Shown one piece after another: positions 1 to 6,192 of a stretch of 9,092 nucleotides of DNA. The translations under genes were made by a program, and so were the position numbers. This stretch comes from Alphaproteobacteria bacterium (GTDB lineage Bacteria > Pseudomonadota > Alphaproteobacteria > RF32 > CAG-977): positions 1 to 9,092 of the forward strand of contig JAFVEJ010000065.1 of the NCBI GenBank assembly GCA_017476085.1, in the 5' to 3' direction. The number at the start of each line of letters is the position of its first letter. The first letter of the stretch is position 1. Under the pieces are notes generated by a model. It was not told where the DNA came from and made no database searches. It worked only from the letters and a program-made list of their open reading frames with translations.

Positions 1-303
1 AGATCTTACGGGATTCACGTCGGCCGGCTGGCGGGTCTGCCTCCCGCCGTGATCGCGCGGGCAAAGCAGGTTCTGGCGGAAATGGAAAAGCAAGGCTCTT
101 ATGAAATCAATTTTATGAACGATCTGCCCCTGTTCGCTTTGGTGCAAAAGAAAGCCGCCGCACCGGAGGAAACCGCGCAGGAACCGGTCAAGCCCTCCCC
201 CGTTTTGGAAGAACTGAAAAAAATATCGCCCGACGAGCTGACCCCAAAACAGGCGCTTGACGCGCTTTATAAATTGAAACAGCTGTCGGAGCAGAACGCA
301 TGA
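1..303 (+). CDS. mutS: DNA mismatch repair protein MutS, C-terminal 100 residues (5' end outside window)
   Basis: MutS recognises base mismatches and small loops and starts strand-specific repair with MutL. Only the last 100 codons are present, and the frame is open from base 1. The opening residues [20 protein letters not shown] match the end of the ATPase domain V, where family members read SYGIHVAxLAGLPxxVIxRA. The last residues, [20 protein letters not shown], match the small C-terminal oligomerisation motif of MutS (E. coli: DPDSLTPRQALEWIYRLK). Between them is a charged, Pro/Ala-rich linker (about residues 50-75 of the visible part), as is usual. The stop codon overlaps the glnD start in an ATGA arrangement, suggesting translational coupling. 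The Walker motifs and mismatch-binding domain lie upstream and cannot be assessed. Confidence 0.95.
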   Translation, partial: RSYGIHVGRLAGLPPAVIARAKQVLAEMEKQGSYEINFMNDLPLFALVQKKAAAPEETAQEPVKPSPVLEELKKISPDELTPKQALDALYKLKQLSEQNA

Positions 304-2804
304 CTCTGCGCTACGATCTGGAACAGGCGTGGAACACCGCCGAAACGCCCGATGATAAAAAGAAAGCCGTCGTCGCTTTGCTGAAACAAAGGCGGGACGA
401 AATGCTGGTCAATATGGGAATGGTGCTAAACACACCGCAAAACAGCGGACTGGAAGCGATGTTCGTTCATGCGGACGCTTTGGACGACACGCTGTCCGAA
501 CTGATGACGTTTGTTTACGAAACCGTTTTTCAGGGACATAATCCGCCCGAAACGGCTCTGGTCGCCGTCGGCGGTTACGGCCGCAAAGAACTCGCCCCCT
601 ACTCCGACATCGACATTTTGTTTTTATTGAATGAAAACGATAAAGACAAAGCGCAGGACGTTGTTTCGTTTGTCACGTCCGCTTTATGGGACACGGGATT
701 GAAAGTCGGCGCCGCCGTCCGGACGCCCGCCGACTGTATTACGCAAGCCGTATCGGATATCACAATCCGCACCAATATGCTGGAAAGCCGTCTGGTCTGG
801 GGCAGTTCCGAATTGTTCAACGATTTTTCCTTCCGCTATGAAGAACTGCGTACCTCCGGCAACGGCCGCGACTTTATCGAAAGCAAATTCGAAGAGCGCT
901 CCGCCCGCTACCTCCGCATGGGGTTGTCCAAATATATGCTGGAACCGAATGTCAAGGAAATCCGCGGCGGCTTACGCGATCTGCATCTGTTGTTCTGGCT
1001 TGCCAAGTATCTGTTCGGCATCACGCAAATGCCCGACCTGATCGATTTGGGAATTTTAAGCCCTGTCGCCTGTCACAAATTTTTAAAAGCGCACCGTTTT
1101 CTGGCGACAGTGCGGTGCCATCTGCACATTCTTTCGGGACGTGCCGGCGACATTCTGACATTTGACGCGCAGGCGAAAATCGCCGAACAAATGGGATACG
1201 ACAACCGGACGGGACAATCTGCCGCCGAGCGGTTCATGAAACATTATTACCTGATCAGCAAAACGGTCGGAGAACTGTCCAACCAGATCACCGTCGCCAT
1301 CAAAGACGCGTTGAGCGGCGAACCGCAATTGACTTTTCTGCCGGAGCAGGATTTTTACCTGATTAACGACCGCATCGCCTTTAAAAGCCATCTGCATTTC
1401 AACGAAACGCCGCTGGTTCTTTTACAGGCGTTTGATTTAAAGCAACAGCTTCATCTGTCGATCAATCCGCAAACGCTGCAGCTGATTACCGATAACGCAA
1501 AGCTGATTCGCTGCGTAAGAAAAACGCCCGAAGCGCGGAAATTGTTTTTTGACATTCTGTTATCCGACAATCCCGAAACATCTTTACGGCTGATGACCGA
1601 ATGCGGCGTTCTGGGACGTCTGATTCCCGAATTTCAAAACATCGTCGCGCAAGTCCAATTCGATATGTATCACGTCTATACGACCGACGAACACACGTTC
1701 AAAGCCATCGGTTCCCTGTCCGAAACGCCGCCGGATATGATGCCGCAGTCCCGACTGGCTTTATATCTTGGCACTTTACTGCACGATATCGGCAAGGGCC
1801 GCGGCGGGGATCACGCGCAAAAAGGCGCGGAACTGGCGGAAAAGATTCTGACCGATTTAGGTGTTGAAAAGGATGATGCCGAAACGGTCGTCTGGCTGAT
1901 TGCAAACCATTTGCTGATGAGCCAGACCGCTTTTCGCCGCGACATTTTCGACCCGAAAACGATTGCCGACTTTGTCGCCGTCGTCCAATCCCCCGAACGG
2001 CTGAAGCTGCTCTACGCCCTGACCGTCGCGGACATCAAAGCGGTGGGCTCGAACGTCTGGAACTCTTTTAAAGACAAATTGTTAAAAGACTTGTTCACAT
2101 TCGCTTTGGAAAAAATGCAGGGCATCGACAGCCGCGCGCGCAGTCTGACGCCCGCGCAAAAAGCTCTGGCCGAAAAGGCGGATCGGAAGGAATATGCGTT
2201 TGCGGTTACTCCCGATCCCGAACGCGGCGTGACGGAATTTATCGTGCTGGCTCCCGACCGTGACGGATTGTTTGCCGACATCACCGGCACAATGGCAACC
2301 GAAGACATTTCCGTCATCGAAGCGCAGATTGCGACTTTAGACAACGGTATGGCGCTTGATACGTTTTTGATTCAGGAAACGAATATGCTCAACGAAAAGA
2401 AGCCCGTCGATTCGGAAAAGAAAATCTCGCGTCTGCAAAACGGAATCAAAACGTCGGACACGAAGGCAATCGAAGAAAAATTAAGCAAAAAGCGAAACAA
2501 ATCCCTGTCCGTTCTTTGGAGTCCGCCGCGCGTTTTTATCAACAATCAGGCATCCGATTCCTGTTCGCTGATTGAAGTCAACGGCACAGACTACACCGGT
2601 TTTCTGCACGCAGTCACGCATACGATGACAAAACTCAGCTTGAATATTGTTTCCGCGCACATTTATACTTACGGTTCGCGCGTCGTTGACGTTTTCTATG
2701 TCAAAGACGCTGCCGGACGCAAAATCACGGACGAACCGGAAATACAAAAAATAAAAACAGCTTTATTGGATACTCTCAATGGCAGCACCTCTTTCAGTCA
2801 TTAA
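300..2804 (+). CDS. glnD: Bifunctional [protein-PII] uridylyltransferase / uridylyl-removing enzyme GlnD
   Basis: GlnD senses glutamine. It uridylylates PII proteins (GlnB/GlnK) when nitrogen is scarce and removes UMP when glutamine is high, so controlling glutamine synthetase and nitrogen gene expression. The 834 residues show the full family order. The nucleotidyltransferase motif [15 protein letters not shown] is at residues 91-105, with D103 and D105 as the metal-binding pair. GGLRDLH is at 223-229. The HD hydrolase domain has HVYTTDEHT at 458-466, LLHDIGKG at 493-500 and NHLL at 537-540. ACT domain 1 is at about 645-692 ([12 protein letters not shown]) and ACT domain 2 at about 754-810. 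Length is slightly below the usual 850-950. The start overlaps mutS by 4 bp, and GGAG at 288-291 lies 8 nt upstream. All key motifs are intact, so both activities are expected. No PII gene is visible in the window. Confidence 0.96.
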   Translation: MTLRYDLEQAWNTAETPDDKKKAVVALLKQRRDEMLVNMGMVLNTPQNSGLEAMFVHADALDDTLSELMTFVYETVFQGHNPPETALVAVGGYGRKELAPYSDIDILFLLNENDKDKAQDVVSFVTSALWDTGLKVGAAVRTPADCITQAVSDITIRTNMLESRLVWGSSELFNDFSFRYEELRTSGNGRDFIESKFEERSARYLRMGLSKYMLEPNVKEIRGGLRDLHLLFWLAKYLFGITQMPDLIDLGILSPVACHKFLKAHRFLATVRCHLHILSGRAGDILTFDAQAKIAEQMGYDNRTGQSAAERFMKHYYLISKTVGELSNQITVAIKDALSGEPQLTFLPEQDFYLINDRIAFKSHLHFNETPLVLLQAFDLKQQLHLSINPQTLQLITDNAKLIRCVRKTPEARKLFFDILLSDNPETSLRLMTECGVLGRLIPEFQNIVAQVQFDMYHVYTTDEHTFKAIGSLSETPPDMMPQSRLALYLGTLLHDIGKGRGGDHAQKGAELAEKILTDLGVEKDDAETVVWLIANHLLMSQTAFRRDIFDPKTIADFVAVVQSPERLKLLYALTVADIKAVGSNVWNSFKDKLLKDLFTFALEKMQGIDSRARSLTPAQKALAEKADRKEYAFAVTPDPERGVTEFIVLAPDRDGLFADITGTMATEDISVIEAQIATLDNGMALDTFLIQETNMLNEKKPVDSEKKISRLQNGIKTSDTKAIEEKLSKKRNKSLSVLWSPPRVFINNQASDSCSLIEVNGTDYTGFLHAVTHTMTKLSLNIVSAHIYTYGSRVVDVFYVKDAAGRKITDEPEIQKIKTALLDTLNGSTSFSH

Positions 2805-4371
2805 ATCGATTTTAACCGTCGGCGGTTGGACAATGGTCAGCCGCGTTTTGGGTTTTGTCCGCGACCTGTTGATTGCGAACTTTTTAGGCGCGGGCATGAT
2901 CGCGGACGCTTTTTTCGTCGCGTTTAAACTGCCGAACTTATTCAGAAGCCTGTTCGCCGAAGGCGCGTTCAACGTCGCTTTCGTGCCGTTGTTTTCGGAA
3001 CAGCTGGAAACCAAAGGCAAAGAATCCGCCCGCCTGTTCGCGGAAGAAGCTTTTTCAGCGCTGTTTTATATTGTGCTTCTGTTTTCGGCGATAGCGGAAA
3101 TCGCGATGCCGCTGTTTATCATCGTCCAGGCCCCCGGCTTTATCGAAGATACGGCCAAGTTTGACGCGGCCGTCATCATGGCGCGCATCACATTTCCCTA
3201 TCTGTTGTTAGTGTCTTTGAACTCTTTGCAAAGCGGCATGCTGAATTCAATGGGATACTTTGCCGCCGCCGCTTTAACGCCCGTTTTATTAAACCTGACG
3301 ATGATCGCGTCGCTGTTTGCTTTAACGCCTTTATTCGGCGGCAACTACGGCTATGCGTTATCCGCAGGCGTTACATTGGCAGGCGTTTTTCAGCTGCTGT
3401 GGCTGATCTGGCACACGCACCGCGCGGGACTGCCGCTGGGATTACAGAAGCCGGCCGCTTTTTTTAAACACAAATCGCAGGAATTGAAACTGCTGATGAA
3501 GCGCATTATCCCCGGCGTATTAGGTTCCGGCATTTATCAGATCAATCTGTTTTTGGATACGCTGTTTGTATCATTCCTGTCCACCGGCGCGATTTCATGG
3601 CTGTATTACGCAAACCGCCTGTATCAGCTGCCGGTCGGAATCATCGGCGCCGCGATCGGCACGGCTTTGCTGCCGATCCTGTCCCGCCAACTGAAAGCCG
3701 GAGAAACGGAACAGGCGCAAAACAGCTTAAACCGCGCATTGGAGTTTGCTTTATTGATGTCCGTGCCGTCTATGGCGGGACTGATGGCACTCAGCTATCC
3801 GGTCATTTCCGTTCTGTTCGAACGCGGTGAATTTACAAACACGGACAGCGTCAACACTGCTGTTGCTTTGTGCGCCTACGCGGCAGGGCTGCCGGCTTAC
3901 ATTCTGACGAAAACGCTGGCCCCCGTTTTTTATGCCAGAGGCGACACGACGACTCCGGTTCGGATAGCAGCTTGGGCTTTGGGACTGTATATTCTGCTGT
4001 GTGCGGCTTTTCTGCCGAAATTCGGCTATGTCGGCATCGCGCTGGCAACGGGAATCGTTGCCTGGATCAACGTGCTGCAATACATCTGCCGCATCAAAAA
4101 ACAGGATCTGCATCATACGGACCGCACCTTTAAAAAACGCAGCGCTTCTATTTTATTTTCTTCCGTCCTGATGACTATTGCAGTCATTTTCGCCAACAAA
4201 CAAGCCGTCGTTTACTTTCCCGATTGGATTCACGGAACGCAAATCATGCGCTTCGGCATTTTGACTGCACTGATCGCTTTCGGCGGTATTATATTTATTA
4301 TTTCCGTTTTATTGTCCGGCGGTGTAAACTTAAAAGAACTGAAAAACCGTTTACACAGGAAAAAAGGATAA
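2779..4371 (+). CDS. murJ: Lipid II flippase MurJ (MviN family)
   Basis: MurJ is an inner-membrane MOP-superfamily flippase that moves lipid II from the cytoplasmic to the periplasmic face for peptidoglycan synthesis. The 530-residue product is highly hydrophobic, consistent with about 14 membrane segments. The N-terminus carries the family signature: SRVLGFVRD at 21-29, GAGMIADAFFVAFKLPN at 37-53, then FRSLFAEGAF. Residues R22, R28, D43 and R56 correspond to the functionally important R18, R24, D39 and R52 of E. coli with a constant offset of four. A second signature, YYANRLYQLPVGIIGAAIGT, begins at 277, and its R280 is the likely counterpart of E. coli R270. The first 26 bp overlap the end of glnD. 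There is only a weak GGA at 2768-2770, so translation is probably coupled to glnD. The chosen ATG gives an N-terminus of normal length for the family. Confidence 0.96.
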   Translation: MAAPLSVIKSILTVGGWTMVSRVLGFVRDLLIANFLGAGMIADAFFVAFKLPNLFRSLFAEGAFNVAFVPLFSEQLETKGKESARLFAEEAFSALFYIVLLFSAIAEIAMPLFIIVQAPGFIEDTAKFDAAVIMARITFPYLLLVSLNSLQSGMLNSMGYFAAAALTPVLLNLTMIASLFALTPLFGGNYGYALSAGVTLAGVFQLLWLIWHTHRAGLPLGLQKPAAFFKHKSQELKLLMKRIIPGVLGSGIYQINLFLDTLFVSFLSTGAISWLYYANRLYQLPVGIIGAAIGTALLPILSRQLKAGETEQAQNSLNRALEFALLMSVPSMAGLMALSYPVISVLFERGEFTNTDSVNTAVALCAYAAGLPAYILTKTLAPVFYARGDTTTPVRIAAWALGLYILLCAAFLPKFGYVGIALATGIVAWINVLQYICRIKKQDLHHTDRTFKKRSASILFSSVLMTIAVIFANKQAVVYFPDWIHGTQIMRFGILTALIAFGGIIFIISVLLSGGVNLKELKNRLHRKKG

Positions 4372-4376
4372 AAATA

Positions 4377-5522
4377 ATGAAAAAAAGCCTGTTTCTTCTG
4401 CCTGTTATTTCCTTATTTGCTTTTAATGCAAACGCCCAAACCGCGCCGTTATATTATTTTACGGAGGATTTAAAGAACTCTGCAAAAAACTGTACGCCTT
4501 ACGAAGAAGATTTCAGCGCGGCCAACCCGATTTTAAAAACGGTTACGAAATTTTTCGGACTGGACGACATATCGACTTTCGTCCGCATCAAAGGCAAAAA
4601 TGACAAAAGCTTCTGCGATTTTTCGATTGTCAGCCAAATGGACGACATTGTCGTTTCCGATCAGGTTTGCTCCGTTTCGCCCGAACAGCTGACAGAAATT
4701 TATGATGCGATGACGAACCCATCAACGGATCAGGTTACGGAAACGTTTACGACTTACATAACCTATTCCAAATCCGACGGAACAACGGAAAAAAAGCCGA
4801 TGGAAACGACCGTTACCGACACAAAATTGAACATCGCGTGGAGAAAAATTTCCGACACGGCCTGCGAAAAGAAAAAAATTGATTTTTCCGACGAACAGAT
4901 GAAACGGCTGCAGCGCAAAACGTTTGCTTTGCCGGCGGATTTTGTCGAAAGTTTGAAGGTCTGCCGCCCGGCCAAAGCGGAAAAAAACATCGTCTTTTCA
5001 GCGATGACCGCCGAAATAACCGGCGTTAAAAAAGGGTACTGCCAAATCAAAATGCCGCCGTTTGAGCTTTCTTTAAGTAAAACGCAAGCTCAAAAAGTCG
5101 AAACATGGATGGACTTTTATTCTTTTGCCGAAAACCCGACCGCTGCAAAATACGTTCCCGAATATTCGACGATCGGATTACTGGCTTCAGCAAAAGCCTG
5201 CGTTTTCGGCGATAAGACTCACGATGCCGGTTCGGAAAGCTCTTCTTTCGGCGACGTTAAAATATCCAAAGGACTTTCTTCGACTTTTAAGGATGATGTT
5301 TGCACGATAACGTTCAAAAACACGATGGAAATCAACGGCAAAACGACCGATCACAGCAAAATCTGCAACGTTTCGAAAACAGATTTGACGAAATTATTGC
5401 CCGTTGCCCCGGATAAAGAAAAAGAGCAGGGATTTTCGATTTCTTTGCCGTTTTCTGCAGAAGAACAAAAACAATCCAAGGAATTGTATGACAAATTAAT
5501 AAAACAAAATTTGTGCAAATAA
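4377..5522 (+). CDS. Secreted protein of unknown function with three related Cys-containing segments
   Basis: I do not recognise this family. The 381-residue product starts with a clear Sec signal peptide: MKK, then LFLLPVISLFAF, with likely cleavage after NANA at residue 20. It should therefore be periplasmic, outer-membrane-associated or secreted. There are no other membrane segments. The frame is open upstream to 4224, but an earlier start would put a charged 51-residue stretch before the signal peptide and overlap murJ. The ATG at 4377, with AGGA at 4365-4368, is therefore preferred. The mature part has ten cysteines (39, 80, 98, 163, 196, 222, 275, 309, 330, 380). Three segments look related: about residues 31-110, 190-245 and 268-345. 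Each begins near a [SL]xKxC motif, continues to a FCDFSI/YCQIKM/VCTITF strand and ends with an S-rich amphipathic helix-like stretch. It lies 5 bp after murJ and is probably co-transcribed with it. It may be structural or ligand-binding; no catalytic motif was seen. Confidence 0.85.
   Translation: MKKSLFLLPVISLFAFNANAQTAPLYYFTEDLKNSAKNCTPYEEDFSAANPILKTVTKFFGLDDISTFVRIKGKNDKSFCDFSIVSQMDDIVVSDQVCSVSPEQLTEIYDAMTNPSTDQVTETFTTYITYSKSDGTTEKKPMETTVTDTKLNIAWRKISDTACEKKKIDFSDEQMKRLQRKTFALPADFVESLKVCRPAKAEKNIVFSAMTAEITGVKKGYCQIKMPPFELSLSKTQAQKVETWMDFYSFAENPTAAKYVPEYSTIGLLASAKACVFGDKTHDAGSESSSFGDVKISKGLSSTFKDDVCTITFKNTMEINGKTTDHSKICNVSKTDLTKLLPVAPDKEKEQGFSISLPFSAEEQKQSKELYDKLIKQNLCK
4467..5411 (+). repeat. 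Three diverged internal repeats in the secreted protein after murJ
   Basis: Three protein-level repeats, seen by eye, lie at 4467-4706, 4944-5111 and 5178-5411. Comparable landmarks are SAKNC / SLKVC / SAKAC at the start, FCDFSI / YCQIKM / VCTITF in the middle, and CSVSPEQLTEIYD / LSLSKTQAQKVETW / CNVSKTDLTKLL at the end. The first and third are most alike, with three cysteines each. The middle one is shorter and has lost the third cysteine. DNA identity is low, so the duplication is old. Confidence 0.55.
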
Positions 5523-5540
5523 ACCAATTAAAAAAAACAG

Positions 5541-5577
5541 CCCCTTCAATTTTGTTAAATTGAAGGGGTTTTGTTTT
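5541..5577 (+). terminator. Rho-independent terminator closing the mutS-glnD-murJ unit
   Basis: A perfect 12-bp stem pairs CCCCTTCAATTT (5541-5552) with AAATTGAAGGGG (5557-5568) around a 4-nt loop. It is followed by TTTTGTTTTG. It starts 18 bp after the stop codon of the secreted-protein gene. An A-rich run just upstream could make it work on the other strand too, but no converging gene is present. It separates the housekeeping unit from the cassette region. Confidence 0.93.
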
Positions 5578-5711
5578 GAATCATTTAAATAATGCATTAA
5601 AGCATTACATATAAAAAATTAAAAAAACAGAAACACTCAACATAATAAATAAACAACAATGATTTTTTAAATACATACTTTTATATTTTTTAGTTTTAAT
5701 AAATTAGTTTT

Positions 5712-5750
5712 TATAATAAACTTTAATTATTGGAGTTTTTATTAAGGAGG
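5712..5750 (+). promoter_or_regulatory. Conserved leader of cassette copy 1: -10-like box and strong Shine-Dalgarno
   Basis: The region from the terminator to the first cassette gene (5578-5757) is extremely AT-rich and holds no gene. Its last part contains a consensus -10 hexamer TATAAT (5712-5717) and then TTTAATTAT. AAGGAGG follows at 5744-5750, 7 nt before the ATG. The same block occurs before the second cassette (7680-7717) with about five differences and one 1-bp gap, although the DNA upstream of it is unrelated. That conservation supports a functional promoter and leader. No convincing -35 hexamer was found 16-18 bp upstream of TATAAT in either copy. Confidence 0.6.
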
Positions 5751-5757
5751 GAACCCC

Positions 5758-6180
5758 ATGAAAAAGATATTAATACTTTTTATTACTCTGTTGCTTTATC
5801 CGCAGCAGAGCTTTTCAAAAGCGCAGTGTCCGGTTGACATTTCGATGGAGCATTGTTGCGCAAGCAAAAGCCTAAAAACGCTTGCTGACTGTCAGGCATC
5901 GTGTTCAGGGACCTGCATAGAAGGATATTATGCTTCCTGCTATTATTGCGACGGATCAGATATCGGCGACCTCACCCTTTGCTATCCAACTCTGCCTAAA
6001 TGCAATCAGGCCATCACCTTACCGGAACAATACTGCCAAAAATTCGGCTCAAATTATTGCATTTTCTTACCTCTTCCTGATGATCCGGAGCCTACTCCCG
6101 CCACAACAACAAGAACCGTCGTCGACTGTCCTGCGGAAGGAACTTTTTCCACGGACGGATGCTGCTGTAACTATCAATAA
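5758..6180 (+). CDS. Small secreted 16-cysteine protein, cassette gene A, copy 1
   Basis: I do not recognise this family. The 140-residue product has a Sec signal peptide (MKK, ILILFITLLLYPQQ, cleavage most likely after SFSKA at residue 22). The mature protein has 16 cysteines in about 118 residues: 24, 33, 34, 45, 49, 53, 61, 64, 75, 82, 93, 101, 124 and 135-137. The Cys-dense body (24-101) contains GYYASCYYCDGSD and KCNQAITLP. A Pro/Thr/Asp linker (about 105-120) leads to a short tail, CPAEGTFSTDG followed by CCC. Such density implies a disulfide-stapled extracytoplasmic fold; metal binding is a less likely alternative. The perfect AAGGAGG 7 nt before the ATG predicts strong translation. 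Gene B follows after 12 bp, so the pair is almost certainly one transcript. A paralogue at 7723-8133 keeps all 16 cysteines and is roughly 70-75% identical by eye. Confidence 0.85.
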   Translation: MKKILILFITLLLYPQQSFSKAQCPVDISMEHCCASKSLKTLADCQASCSGTCIEGYYASCYYCDGSDIGDLTLCYPTLPKCNQAITLPEQYCQKFGSNYCIFLPLPDDPEPTPATTTRTVVDCPAEGTFSTDGCCCNYQ

Positions 6181-6192
6181 AAGGAGGGGACC

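Noticed and set aside
599..2747. Several 60-110-residue open frames on both strands within glnD
   Set aside because: They are shadows of a full-length, motif-complete glnD; none shows a start signal or a plausible product.
4224..4376. Upstream extension of the secreted-protein gene into murJ (51 extra residues)
   Set aside because: The extension is read out of frame through the conserved murJ gene and would bury the signal peptide. The ATG at 4377 has a Shine-Dalgarno sequence and an immediate MKK signal start.
5578..5711. AT-rich stretch considered as an origin, attachment site or small RNA gene
   Set aside because: No iterons, DnaA-type boxes, tRNA or stable stem-loop could be recognised beyond the adjacent terminator; the composition alone is not evidence.
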